Assembly: GCF_023278565.1 (NCBI RefSeq)
Contig: NC_064678.1
Span: forward strand, 2,542,001 to 2,606,000
Source: Colletotrichum lupini
Lineage: Eukaryota > Ascomycota > Sordariomycetes > Glomerellales > Glomerellaceae
Direction: 5' to 3'
Length of the DNA: 64,000 nucleotides
Made by a program: the position numbers and the translations under genes. Each line of letters starts with the position of its first letter. Position 1 is the first letter of the stretch. Of the stretch, positions 36,625 to 49,255 are shown one piece after another. Below the pieces are notes generated by a model. It saw only the letters and a list, made by a program, of their open reading frames with translations. It did no database searches and was not told the origin of the DNA.

Positions 36625-37469
36625 GGTTTCTCAGATATATCGTTCAAGATTGGATGCGAGCCGTGCGGAAGGCCTGAGTCAAGCAACTGTAAGGCAAGGT
36701 GTATATAAATAGAAAAGTACAAGATAACTTTCCGAACTGAGGTGAAGGGAAGAGGTATAGAGAGAGAGAGAGAGAGAGAGAGAGGGATAAGGATCCAAAT
36801 GATTTATTTGTTCCAATTGAGTTGGACGGTCTTCCAGACAATTCGTTATTTGTCCATGAAGGCGTGTTGTGCAGTAGCCAGGCACGCAAGCAATGCCATC
36901 ATCAGCTTTCTCCTCCAATACCTGGGGAGCTTCGTGATGGTAGTGGGGTTTTGTTGGCGGGGTCGGAGAGCCCTGTGGCACAACCGTCTCTCAGCAAATT
37001 GATGGAGATGATGAGACACTATCTAAGGCTCGAGGAGAACACAGCCGGCTCTGTTAGCATATTAATCACAACACCCCGCTCGGGAGTAAGAGCCTTACTC
37101 TTTTGGGAAAGTATAGCAGTTGAGTAGTTGGGGACCTGAGTTCCTGCCAAACGCCCTGCACCGGAAGGTACAGACGGGAATGATCTTTTGATGAGGTCGG
37201 ATGAATCCAATGGAAGGCAGGCACCCAATACAGATGATGCTACAGTTTGGGTGTTTCCAAGTATCATGTGCGGTAGGTGTGATTTTTGCGAGGAAAGAGT
37301 CTACTGGCTAGGTACTCAAAGAACTGCTCGTGATCATAGATACATAAATCATCTCATACAACTTGGCTACGCATGTTTGCTCATATAACTCATCTCCTGA
37401 TTTGCTTCCTTCCTGCCGCATTCCGGATCTGCATCCCCGGTTTTCGGCTCCGCTTAACTACCGTTCTTT
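36625..37469. other. Intergenic: oxidoreductase promoter and MATE 3' flank
   Basis: The part next to 36624 should hold the oxidoreductase promoter on the minus strand. It includes an (AG)13 tract at 36759-36784, a purine-pyrimidine asymmetry often seen in fungal promoters. The rest is ordinary sequence, probably including the MATE 3' UTR near 37469. No gene seen. Confidence 0.6.
36759..36784 (+). repeat. (AG)13 microsatellite
   Basis: Thirteen AG units, CT on the strand of the oxidoreductase gene, about 135-160 bp upstream of its start codon. Confidence 0.92.
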
Positions 37470-39063
37470 TCATACCGTACCGGAGGCGGTGCTTTCTGAT
37501 TCAGCCTCGTCGTCGCTGCTACTGTCGTCCAGTCGGTCGATGGCTCGTTGGCACTCCTTCTCCCACTTACTCAATCCAACAATGACCCATTCCAACGCCC
37601 CGACCAGATACAATGCAACACATTGTCCGATCCACAAGCCGGCGAGACCCCAGCCATGAAAGGCGAGGTAGATGCCGGCGGGGAGAGCTCCACCGTAGTA
37701 GCTGACGAGGTTCACCACAGCCCCGACCCACTGACGGCCCATGCCTCGAAGGGCACCACCACACGATCCGTTCAGGCCGTCTGCTATCTGGAAGAGTGCG
37801 ACGTACGGCATCACTTCGCCAACGAGCTGCACCACCCGCTCGTCGTCATTAAAGATCTTGCCAAACACATCCTTCGTCGCCATAAGCATAGTAAGAACCA
37901 CACTTCCGAGTATCACGGACAAGATTGCTGCCGAGTGTGCTGCTATCGCCGCGTCCCGAGGCCGCTGCGCTCCCAGCAAATTTCCTAGTCTTGCCGATGC
38001 TGCTACCCCAAGACCGAAGGGAATGGTGTTGATAATTTGGTCCGCCGTCATGATGACAGACTGGGCCGCCAACGGAATAGTGCCAAGTCTCCCGGCAGCC
38101 AGGGCCACAATCTCGAAGGCCCACCACTCAGTGCCAACATGAACGACTCCAAGAAGTGCAAGCTTGGAAAAGGGCCCAATATTTCTGATGGCTCTCCGAA
38201 GCTCCAGACCACCCCAGCATTCCTTGCCGCGGACGAAGACTGCATAGGCAACTAGAAGGAGAAACGATACCCAGTACGAGATGCCTGTGGCCAAGGGAGC
38301 ACCGTACAAGCCGAGGCCGAAAGTGTGGATGAACAAATAGTTGAGCCCGGCGTTCATCGGAGATGTAATTAACAGCACATACGTGCCTGGGCGGTAAATC
38401 GCTGTCACATTTACGTCAGTGCCGTCGTCTATTTCCCTCCGTCCTTGACTTTCTCGAGGTGACACTGAGGGGCCCTGACTTACCTTGGGCCTGCAAATAC
38501 TTCTTCATGGCCTCGAACCACACGTATCCCAACCCGCCCGGGATCAGGCATCGCAAAAACGCCGAGCTTTGCACGCAGATGAACTCTTCTTGGCCCAGCG
38601 CCCGGAACACCGGTTCGGAAAACCACCAGAGCACTGCCACCACAGCATAAAATGCCGACAAGACAAGGATGCCTCTCTGCAAAAGGATGCCCAAGTCGTG
38701 CTTGTTCGAAGATCCCGTGAAGCTACTCGACGCAAGAGTGTCGAGCGCTGTCGTACCACCGAGGGCAATGAGCCAAGCTGTCGCCATGGCGAACATGTAG
38801 CTGAAGGCTGCGGTGGCGAGTGCTTCCGGGCTCAGTCTGCCAACAATAAGAACGCTGATGGTTTGCAGGCTGTTCTGCAGCGTGTACGCCAGGATAACCG
38901 GGACAGCGGCTTTGGCCAGCAAGAGTATTTCGGCCAGCCATAGCCGGACTGCGTGGGGTTCTTCCGACTTGACCGCCGGGGGCTTCGGTAGCAATGCCGT
39001 AGTCTCGGACCGGGAAGACATGGAGGGCGGGCCCAGTGTGTCGGCCGAGGACGTGTCCGACAT
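37470..39063 (-). CDS. MATE-family multidrug/toxin efflux transporter
   Basis: Integral membrane antiporter expected to export organic cations or toxic metabolites in exchange for H+ or Na+, at the plasma or vacuolar membrane. Two exons, 39063-38484 and 38401-37470, give 503 residues. The 82-nt intron has GTAAGT, a CACTGAC branch and ACAG, and joins LQAQ to AIYRPGTYV, the expected transition between helices near the end of the first MatE repeat. A hydrophilic N-terminus of about 45 residues with an acidic/Ser start and an ALLPK motif is followed by about twelve hydrophobic segments. The first begins near AEILLLAKAAVPVILAY and includes NSLQTISVLIVGRL, a typical MATE TM1-TM2. The C-terminus ends in an acidic DDSSSDDEAESE tail. 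Length and organisation fit fungal vacuolar or plasma-membrane members. No cluster of biosynthetic genes is nearby, so a metabolite substrate cannot be proposed. Confidence 0.93.
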
Positions 39064-42000
39064 TGTGGTTCTTACTCGGATTGCGACCGCTTTCTATCAA
39101 GCTCGATGTCACTCCGGAAGCGGTGGTTGTGGAAAGTCCACCCGACTGTCCAACCCGATTTCCGGATGTCGATAGGAGTGACTGCAAACGCGAGTCAAGG
39201 GACGAAGCAGATGAGACAATCCGAGGCTAGTTGTGCACCCATGCACCAACGTGTTTGCTGGCGAATTTCGAAAAATTTAAGGGAGGGAGCGAAGGTTCAG
39301 ACGATCAGATGTCAAACAATAAAACGAAAAGGACAGCGGGAAACGGCTCAGCATTGTATACGGCATTTTTCAAAACTCCATCTTGCGACCCCTCCCCATC
39401 CCACGCTGGTATCGAAAGTTCAGACACAAGATAGCTGACAAGAGCTATTTGCCACGCGCAATTGGGCCAAGTTTGTAACTCCAACGACGGACAATTGACT
39501 TTGCTCACCTCTCGCGAGGCATGCCTGGTTCTCATCGCGCGGGGAGAACCCCTCAATCGATGGGCAAAGATTGGACAGCGATTAGTCTGCATTTCGGCCG
39601 ACATGAATTTCTTTCCACGCTTGCGAGGGTCTACGTGGGCGAGAAGGACGTTAGACAGCGGACCGTTGACTCTGAGTGGCTGCATCGATTATCGCACGGC
39701 AACTGGCCCATCCGAACTGACGCAATGGATGAGGTCGGATTTCTCGAAGGAGCAAGCGGCTTACATGGTGCGCAGTTGCTGCGACTCTGCCCTACTTATT
39801 GTCTGGGAACGCGGCGGCCACCTTGATGAGATACCAAGAGATTCGGTAGCCCAATCTGCCAGAAATGCGAATCGTGCATACACTGCATTCTTCAGCGCGC
39901 TAAGCCAAGAAGAGGAGCCGAAGCTCAACCAATGCAGATTCTCTTATCTCGCATCTTATCCGTGGACCGAGGACAGCAACGGCTTACCTAAGGAACAATG
40001 GCTTAAGGCACTGGTAGTTAGTTTGGCAGTCTGGTACCGGCACCGGCCCTGGCAACGACGGGCAAGGTTGGCAAAGGCTTCGGTGAACATGCAGCGGGAA
40101 ACGGCCGACACCGGTATCGGGTCCAGCTTTGCCGGCCGAGTGGAGGTAGGGGGGGCAGATGAAAAAAAAAAAGAATGATAAAAAAGGGCTGACGGGAAGA
40201 GGGGGGGGGCGTTGTCTTATCGGCAAGTCGCATTGCTTCCAATCTACGAGTATGTCGTACGGGATATCATCGCTTCACGCCAGCACTGACTGGTTCCCTA
40301 GGCACTTTGCTGTGCTGGAGGACTTGTCGAGGTCAGAGCGTGCAAGTACCCATTGGAGCCATCTCAATTCACGCCCATCTCAATATCTTCGCCGCAGCGA
40401 AAGACCGGCGGCCGACCTCATGACCGACGAGACTGTGGGCATGAGAGGAGTAAGGGGGAAAACAAATCTTCAACTTGCATTGGTACAATACGAGAGTGGA
40501 CATGGAACAAATGGAGCAGCCCCAGAAGACACTCTAGAAGAACCTTGGTCCAAAAGAGGGAAAAATCGAGACCATCTTCAGCATATCAAAGCGCAATGGT
40601 CAACCGCCAGGCGAGTTCGACAAACTTGGGTAAAGGCACGAGAGCACCAGGGTCAATGGTCAAGGATTGATGGGCGCCACCATCTTGGACTAACATTGAC
40701 ATTCTCGCACAGAGTATCAACGACGATCAAGCTTTAGACACGGAAACTTCTTGAAAACAGCCGGAATAGTCTTAGCTACTGAAATAGAAGCTATCCAGCA
40801 TAGCTGTAACGACGGTTGCGGCCAATGGACGGCACGCGCACGACTAACGGGACTCGATGCCATGTGCTTTTCATGAGTCGAACTGGCCAGGAACAACGGC
40901 TTAATCTCATGCAACACGAGGCGACTTGAGTTGACTTCAACTTTAGATTTGAGCCAACCTGATTTCATATCGTCACTACTGCATTAATTGAGTCGAGCAA
41001 ATGGCGAATGCGGCAACGGACTCAGGTTCAGCGATGGACAGGCCGGATACTTCGTACGGGATACATTCGAATGCCTTACTTGGTGCAAGGTCGAGTCCTC
41101 TTTTCACAGAACGCATAACGGCGTCATACAGATCTCATGGTTACGGGTGAGAACCAACGCATTCTGCAGGGCCAAAGTTAAAGTCTAAATAGACGAACCC
41201 CGTCCCCTGCCCGGTCAGCGCGCGCGAAGCCCGTCAAGTCAGCCCGCCCGCCCACTGAGCGACATTGAGAGGGTGCCATTTTCTCATCGCATCTTGGACG
41301 GCAATCACACGAGGAAGATTCCCTGCCACCGCGGTGGCCGCAAGGTACAGATCAGAAGTTCAGCACGCCAAAGAAAAACGGAGTCTGATCTGACACAGGA
41401 CGTGGCAGCCTTCTTCGAGTACCTTCATCCATTCTTTGATTGGGAAAGGAATTCGTTCGAAACACGCCGTGGAACGTGGCTCTAAACTCTAAACCTTTCG
41501 TCGGGGAACCCTTTCGCCCGCCCCCCTTCTACTGCTGCCTACGTCCGGGACTGGGCTTCGAACAAAGTGAACACGGCCTGTTCCCCTTCGACCAACGTTG
41601 GACATTGCAAGGTACCGGATGCAATGTCTGTACCTGTGTTCTCCAGTGTACGGATACATTGCGACAACTCTTCTTTCTCAGTCTCTCCCGCACCACCTTG
41701 GTGAGCAGACGTCGTATAGTCACCCCTACGCACCATATCCGTGAGGAACCACTTCCTTCACTTTGCTCTTCCTTGCTCGTGGGACATCGCATTGCATACA
41801 CCACCTGACGCAGTACAGCTACATGGCACGATTGCTTCCAGAGTTCCACACCACATGTTTTTCTCGCTCTCTTTCGCTCTTTTTGCCTTTGCATCCTTGA
41901 TATTTACCCTTCGCTGTTCCTACGATCTGCATAGTATATCCCATCATACACCCTCCTCCTCACCTCCTCTTGCTGTTTTCCCGTTGTTGAAGCTCCCATA

Positions 42001-43694
42001 TGCGTCAAATCGAACTCGGGCTCTCCTGGCAGAGAATCATTTTGGCGGACGTTCGGGATCGACACCGCCAATGCCTCTAGGCTGTCTCCTGCGGATATCT
42101 CCTGAACTCTTTTTCGGCTTCAGAGTTTTGACGTCACCTCCGGACGACGGAAGAGGAAACAGAACTGCGAGTGCGGTAATTCCGCTAGAACGGTTCCACT
42201 TCAGCATCCAACCGTCAGAAGGACCCAGCCCAGCCCAGCCGCTGCCCCGGCACAAGGTGCGGATGCTACGTATGGACGGGTTCGGGAGTGCTTCCTCTCC
42301 ACTTGCCAACCACCGTCCCGAATCCGCCAGTCAGACGGAGGATGCGTGTCTCACTTCCGCATACGGGGCTTGTGATATCCGTGGTTGAACTGGAGTTTGC
42401 CATCCATTCTTCCGTTCTACCGTTTGTCGGTCAGCCAGAACCGGCCCTTTGCAGTACCGATACCACTTCAGACGCAGGTAGGCAACCTCGCTTCGACAGA
42501 TAGCGTATCCGTACGAGCGTATCGTTTCCCGGGGAAGCGGTCGAACGGGAAATAGGGCGTACAAACGGTTTAGGGTTCTTCAGTGCAGCTTCTGGCACGT
42601 CCACGTGGCTTCCGGCAAAGTGAACGGACAACCGCCCGGCATCGCACTTCTCTGCGACTTCTCTCTTTCAGCATGGTCGCCCGTTTCATGGGGGCCTCGA
42701 ACGCTGCCCATCCCGGCCGTGGCGAGTTACATGTTGCCGTCAAAAACGTGGGCAGCGTTGTATCAACCACAAGAGTGTCAGGAAAGAAATAGTCTGCTGG
42801 GCGCCCGCTGCTGGGACGGTTCCGCAAACTGGAACACAATACACACCCTGCTATGGGGGAGAGGAGCAGCAAGAGGAGGGGACTTTGCATCGTCACCCAC
42901 TCTTTAGAGTTCGAGGCCGCAGCATTACAGCAGGCCAGCCTCTCCCCCAGTACCCTCCCTCGTTCCCACCCTCTCGATGCTCGCGCGTCTTAATCCTGGT
43001 CTTTCGTCGAACTTTGCCAGCGGAAGGTGCAAGCGCTTTCCCCAGGAGTAATTTCGGAAGTCGGATCGTAGGGATTATTGATGGGCATTTGGAAATGACG
43101 ACGTTATGGCCCGGGTACGAAGTTGCTGTTTCTTGCACAATTGTCGTGATGCCAAAAATCACCTCCCATGTACCCTGCCATATATCAAGGCCACCCCCGG
43201 GCAGTTGCCCTGTCCATAAGCCTTTTTACCCCCTGTCTATTCTTTTTTCCTCTCCCAATGCTACCTTTATGCAGTAGCTCCCAGCAGCAAGCTGACCCCT
43301 GAGAAGAGACCGCTGCGCTACGGTGTTGCCGCCGGCAGCGTCGCCTTCTTCATCACCTCGTGGCAAGTTGAAGTCTTGCAAATCCCAGAAATGGATGGCC
43401 CGAGAATTGCAGGCTTGCTGTTGTTGTTGTCGCAGACGTTACGCTCAAGGGACGTCATTCTCGACGCAGAACGCAGTAATCTGCTTTTGCCAGTGGCCCC
43501 GTCCTTCACACCTCCATGATGGATCCATGATGGAGGAAAATATTTTCCCTCGTTGTCGGGTTTTGTGACCTGCAATATGCGGCCGTGGACCGACGTGTCC
43601 AGCAATATCCATGACTTTGCGGGAACGGGGACTCTCCACTACAGAGGAGGAGTCTCTTCAGCAATCGTCGAGTGTTTCTTGGCCACACACCCAC
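39064..43694. other. 4.6 kb intergenic region
   Basis: Nothing recognisable as a gene. The first several hundred bases should be the MATE promoter. The longest frames, 39462-40178 and 41741-42388 on the plus strand, have no domain and lie in CT-rich or unremarkable sequence. A 106-codon minus-strand ATG frame at 42570-42890 begins with a hydrophobic leader (MQSPLLLLLLSPIAG) and is noted as a weak secreted-protein candidate. The right end probably contains the 3' UTR of the Zn2Cys6 gene. Confidence 0.5.
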
Positions 43695-46600
43695 TCACCG
43701 CTCTTCGCGCCCGGAGCGCCGTCCTCCTCTTGCTGGATGCCGCTCCATCCCTCTCCTCCTCTCCTCCTCCCTCTCCTCCTGCTCTCCCATGTCTTGGCCC
43801 TCGAGCCAATGCTGCAGCCGCATGCCGGTCGACGCGGCACCCATAGCCATTGCCCAGTTTTCCACTCCGAGCGTGAGGGTGCTAATCGTCAACATATTTT
43901 TCACAAAGCGCGCATGCGGCGTCCGGTGGCATGCCGGCGCGATAGCCAGCATTATCCAGTGAAATATGCCCACCGTGTCGTTCCATGTCGACAGGGGTAC
44001 ACGCCATGTCGTCGTCCAGATCTGCAGAAATTCTGATTCCGTGCATGTCCCGCTCAGCGGCGTCCGGGTCATGACGGCCCGCGTGTAGAGTAACGCTGTC
44101 ATTCGGATAACCTGGTACATGAAGTCCGGACTCTGCTGGTGGTGGTATGCGGATCGAGGACTCGTCGGAGAATCGCTAGCGTCTCGGGTATGTGACTTGG
44201 TTGACGACCATTCGGATGTCGTGGAGTCGGAATTCGGGCCCGAAGGTGATCGGCCCGGCCCAACGGAGCCAGGTCCGGCGGCCGTACCTGTGCTGGGCAC
44301 ACTCTCACTCCGTATGGATTCTCTATCGAACGCGGCGGAATAATTGCTTGTTGGTGGCGAATTCGTTCGAGTCGGGGGATCTGAGGACAGACTTTGGCGA
44401 TGTCCAGGTATGGTTGAGTGAAGACTGCTGATATGGTCATACATGTACTTCCCCATCGCTTGGGCCTTCAGCGAGGCTGGTTTTGTCGTTGCTGATGTCG
44501 TCGATTCATCATATATCGCGTCGACGACGCTTAGAAGGTACTTCACATTGTCGAGTATCGAGGCCGTCGCCGGGTGGATGCGCAGACTCGTGGCGCAATC
44601 GGAGAAAGACGGGAGTGATCCGCTGCACGGTAGATGTGTCACCATGGGCGATAGATTCGCCATGCGGAGGGGGACGTCCTTTATAGGGTCGACGAAGGCG
44701 TACGGTTTCGCCAAGACCCGACGTGCTGAATTTGCCGCTCCTCCTGATGTCGCTGGACCCGTCGACCCTTTGCATCCGCTTCCTCCGCCTTTACGGTCGT
44801 CGTCCGAAGGCGACAGAGTCAGTAGCAGTGGGCTGTTTTCGTGGGCGAGGGATATGGAGACATCGTGACTGTGCATATGAGTCAGTTCATCGGGAAGGTA
44901 AAGACGAGCCAGGCGTGCATATCGTTTGTTGGAAGAGGATCCGTTCGCGAGTCAAACGAGTCAAGAGTCAAGGTCTAGAGCGAAAATAAGACCAGAGAGG
45001 GTCGGACGGACAAATGGAAACATGGTAAATAAGGCGGAAGATACTGCGTACGAGAAAAATGTCGGAAAAGCAAAATAAAGGACGCAATAACAATGCGGGA
45101 AGTAAAATATACAAAACGTCCAGACACGCGAATAAATGAGTAGCAATCATGAGTACACGACAAAGGCAGATATCAACCGTCAAAGGTATAATCAAAAGAC
45201 TCAACAAGGTCAATCCAGAGAACATGTAGAAATCAGAACAACAGAAAAGGTTTACGCACACGATAGCATTTTTCGCCAAGAGGCCGTCCATGCCGAGCTG
45301 ATTGAAGCCGCCGCGCACTCTGATCATATCTCGCAAGCCCATGAGGTGGTACCTTAGGTCCTGTTCTGATTCGCCCCAGTACCATTCAGCCACGGTGAGC
45401 TGAATGACGCCGGCGATGGCCGCATCTCCGGGCTTTTGAATTACCGGTGTGGTTAAACTGTTTGCGTCTGTTGCGGTCAGCGCGGTGGTGTTTGGCACCA
45501 TGCTCTTACTGCTGTCCGTGGTCAGGTTTTCGTTGAGCATAGCGATGGCTTGGCCTTTGTAAGTCCGCAGGACATCTGTCCGTACATCCCCAGTCTCGTG
45601 GAGGAAGCAGGCTGAGGTATAGAGAATGATCCGCATCACTAGGGGATCTTGAAGGCAGAAGGGGGAGTAATGACGTATAAAAGGATTGTTGGGGCTCGGG
45701 TCGCCGTTGATAGAGGCTTTGAAACGGGAGAGAACTGCGATGTCTGTACTCGCATATCAGTATCATGTCTTTGGCAGATCAGGGGCTGTGTCCACTTACA
45801 CAGTCTAAGTAACTTCTTGTTCAAGGGGCTCTGGTCCACAGGTAAAAGTGCTATTTGCTCGTCTATACCGCTGGCTGGTCGCTCCGGGAATTGTACCCTA
45901 GACTCTGCTGGATGTGACCAAGATCCAGGACTCTGTCCATGCTGCGGAGTGTCGTCGTCGTTATGGGCTGTTTCAAAGTTGTCGAAAATCAACTTTGGGA
46001 CTGCTAGTCGATGTGACAAGACTTGCTGCGATGCTTGGAAGATATCGACATCTAGTATACTACGATCGGGGTTGGCTAATGGAAGCCACGAGACTGACGG
46101 TGGAAGACATTCTGTATCGCTGTTGAGGAGCTCTGCCTCTGATCGTTGTACTCTAAGCGTAGATTGGTATGTTGCCGGTTCTGAGCCTGGGCTTGGATGT
46201 GACGTCGAAATACCTGGTACAGCCCAACCAGCGATAGAAGGACTCCCGAGCGGTCTTGTTGACTGAGACGCTTGTATCAGGGGAGAGCTTACTCCTGGTA
46301 GTGTTGAAAGAAGGGGACCACGACCTCCCGCCCTTGCTGGTGTCAAGAAGGTAGAAGTTCCCGGTATGCGACTGCTGTGGGATTAGATCATGTACAAGAT
46401 TGTGATAGCAGCCGTAGATCTGACAGGAGGGAACGGGGACGAGGGCGGAACTTCAGACTTACTTGCCCACGCGGTACTCGCATATTGGTTGAGGAAAACG
46501 ACGGAGGCAATTGCTACATGGCTGACCTTGGTCACACTGTATCAGAATTAGTCTTAGGGTCCTTGGATATGAGGGCCCGAGACGAAGCAAAGACGCTTCT

Positions 46601-46792
46601 TTGCATATCTCGTGAGCGATCAGCCAACACTTGATACCGACATTCAGTGTACACAGCGAAAGGAAAGAAGGCTGAAGTAGTAGGTGTACGTGCCTTCTGC
46701 TTCCTCCGTCTGCACTCCCCGCAGGACGTTGTCGTCCTCTCGGCGCGTGCTGCGTTCCGTGACGCCCGCTGCTGCTGCGAGCCTTCGGACAT
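43695..46792 (-). CDS. Zn(II)2Cys6 transcription factor with DUF3468 (Fungal_trans_2) C-terminal domain
   Basis: Fungus-specific nuclear regulator; targets unknown. Five exons, 46792-46694, 46536-46463, 46371-45800, 45743-45260 and 44868-43695, code for 800 residues. The cluster CGEC...CDQGQPCSNC...C is at residues 24-52 with spacing C2C, 6, C, 5, C2C, 8, C. It forms only if intron 1 (157 nt) uses a GC donor directly after KQK. Intron 2 (91 nt) has CAGCAG as acceptor, so one residue may be optional. Intron 3 (57 nt) restores YIAVLSRFKASING. Intron 4 is 391 nt with a GTGCGT donor and joins LLAKNAIV to HDVSISLAHENSP. A Ser/Pro-rich linker precedes the regulatory domain. In its second half a Ser/Thr-rich insertion (about residues 550-650, TTSEWSSTKSHTR) interrupts the domain before EFLQIWTTTWRVP. 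The end is highly charged (EEREEERRR). Confidence 0.92.
44869..45259 (-). other. Long intron 4 of the Zn2Cys6 gene, in-frame open for about 97 codons
   Basis: At 391 nt this is the longest intron in the window. It is T-rich on the coding strand and stays in frame with exon 4 until a TGA at 44968-44970. Retention would truncate the regulator and add a hydrophobic tail. It is probably an ordinary intron whose T-richness keeps stop codons out of this frame. Confidence 0.6.
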
Positions 46793-49255
46793 CGTCTGAA
46801 AATGGCACGAAGGCGGCGGAGGCGGCGGCTGCTTCTGCTGCTACTGCTCCCCCCTTTCGTCTTCCGCAGAGCATCCGTTTCTGAGATACCTGTTTTTTTA
46901 TTCCACCTTTCCTGCAGATCGGCGGCGGCGACGCGGTATCGAACATGACGTGACTTTGGACCCGAGAATCTGGTTGAAATGTTTCTGGTAAGGCTGACTT
47001 ATAAACAAATCGGAGAAAAGAGCAATAGGACATTGTCGAAGCCAGATCAAGTGAGAAAGGAGGCTTTGTCTGAGCTGCAGCTCGTCGGGTTTTGACACAT
47101 TTGGTCTAGCGTCATGAGGATAGCTTCCGTGGATCGAGCTGGGCTGAGGAAAAGCCACAAACCAGCCCTCTGTTTCTTTCTTGGGGTTTGGTTGATGTGC
47201 ACTAGCTTCCTCGCTAGTGCGAAAGCCCAAACCCAGGAAGCGGTATCTTGATGGTTCGAGGTTGTGCTCGCTGGAGAGAGAGAGAGAGAGAGGGAAGGGG
47301 GGGCGTACATGGGCCAGTCGGTTCCATGGAATTTCCGTGGGAGACAGCTGATGTATCGATGTCGACACATCGGATCGAGCCTGGTGAGATCCGGTCTGGA
47401 CACATGGAGACTGTGAGTAGTTGTTGTGCAAAAAGATATGCCTCGCTCAACACTTCCCATCGCTGCCGCGAATATCTCTTGACCGCGTTCAATAATTGCG
47501 ATAGATGCTACCGGATAATCAAACCACAGGGCAGCAGTTATCCTATCAGCCATACGCTGACTTCAGAAACGGCGTAAATCATGAAGCACAAGCCCCATCG
47601 CTGGCGGCTTGTCGTGCTCGAGCCTTGTCAAAAAGAGGCTGGACACTTGTCCCTGTAATACCATACCACTTGGGAGATGGAGTCGATGCGGCATTGTGAC
47701 GTCAAGTTCGAGGATGGAATTAGCCGGCGAAACAGAGCGATAGGCTCAGACAGTCTTTCCAACGGCCCGCTTTCGGCGAAGCCCGAGTTGGACTCTCATG
47801 TTCGAGAATGCGGACCCAAAGAGCAGCCGATGGTTCGCCAGTGTGCGAAAAACGGTTGAGTAAGTTCGACAGGCCGGACTTTTTGACAAACATACGCGGA
47901 AGCCTTCTCCATGCTGGGGAATGTGACGCCCACATTGTGACGAAACGATGCAGCCGCAATCAAGCAAGTGCGCTAGCACAAAACATGTGTGTCCTAATTC
48001 GGACAGCTGAAGGAGCCCACGATGCGTAGCTTCTGCCCAATCTCATGGATTGAGAGACCTCAAACTTAATCGACGTCGCCAAAGGAACGAACTGCTCAGC
48101 TACAGCAGGAGCCAAGAAGGGCTAGGCCAGGCTTCCCACTAAGGCAGAGCTAGCGCCCTTGGGAACCTCCGTTATTCAGCGAGGTGCCCTGTGGAATTCG
48201 TCAGCCCTGTCCGTGGCGCACCGAAAAAGCAAGAAGTGAGGGATGATTTTCTGTAAAACGTGTTCATAGAGACATGGCTTCGTAAAACGTGCCTATAGAA
48301 GCCCGCTGCCGGCCCCCAAATGTCTCGGTTGGACTAGTTGAGGTAGCATTCCTGAAGGCTTCCCAATGCTTCGAAAAACTCCATCTCGTGTCGGTTCTTA
48401 CTTTGGTCTGTAATGCAAACCGTGGGTTAGGGGGGCAGGGAGGAACGAGACGAACATCAATGAGACATTGGCATGCCCCTCGTGGCTGTTCACATTCGCT
48501 TTGACAATGTCGGTACGGCGCCACGGGCGGCGAGCCTGGAAAAAGCCTCGTTGGCTGGCTGAATGTGGTGCGTACGCCATTATACTTAGATGAGGTGGAA
48601 TAAGGTAGGTAGTAGATTCGAAGCTGTGTCGACGGCTGTAGCTTCATTCTCGAGCCCAAATATTGAGCTTTTGGTCTGTCAGAGTCCGCAGCGAAATTTC
48701 CAACAGAATTGAAGTTCCAATATACCAAAAACGAATCGAGGTGACTAAATCAGGCGGAAATACAATGGGAGTAAGGACGTTTTGGCAAGCTCAGGGGAAC
48801 GTGCCTTTTAAGCTTAAGGCCGGTTCGCGATCAGCAGGGCCCACTCCGCCGTGACGTAGTGACCCACTAGCCGACCGAGTTCTCGGGTTCTCGCCACCGC
48901 CCGGAAAGCGGGAAGGTCCCGGGCTTGGAAGTAGTCGCTGCTTTGCTGCACTGAGAAACTAGTAGGCACTTTGAGTGAGATGTCTAAGCGCGAGGAAATG
49001 TCATTATTTCATTAAAATGGCCGCGTGCTATTCCACCACTGCACATGGCCAGTAGAATCGCATGCGTTGGAATGGTATCTGACCTAAAACCCCCCAAAAC
49101 CTGATTCGTTTTCCGAAGAGAACTCCCTTTTGCTGTGTGCTCTTGAAGAAACAGAGCCTCATAAACCAGCATGATATCCACTTCCCTGATGGTATTACTG
49201 CGCTCCGAGTGCTCTTACGTGGAGAAATGGGGTATCCAATCGATCTTTCCATCCT
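46793..49255. other. Intergenic: promoter of the Zn2Cys6 gene and 3' flank of the patatin gene
   Basis: The first kilobase should be the promoter and 5' UTR of the regulator. It has a (GA)10 tract at 47274-47293. No open frame here has a recognisable domain. The minus-strand frames around 46898-47553 lie in UTR-like sequence and have no splice partner that makes a known protein. Confidence 0.55.
47274..47293 (+). repeat. (GA)10 microsatellite
   Basis: Ten GA units about 500 bp upstream of the Zn2Cys6 regulator start. Confidence 0.9.

Noticed and set aside
35504..39063. Oxidoreductase plus MATE plus Zn2Cys6 regulator as a secondary-metabolite cluster
   Set aside because: No synthase or synthetase is present, and a 4.6 kb gap separates the regulator; this combination is common by chance.
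39462..40178. 238-codon plus-strand frame
   Set aside because: Begins at TTG, first ATG well inside, no recognisable domain or intron partners.
41855..42388. Plus-strand ATG frame with hydrophobic N-terminus (MFFSLSFALFAFASL)
   Set aside because: The hydrophobic start comes from CT-rich sequence; the remainder has no cysteine pattern or domain.
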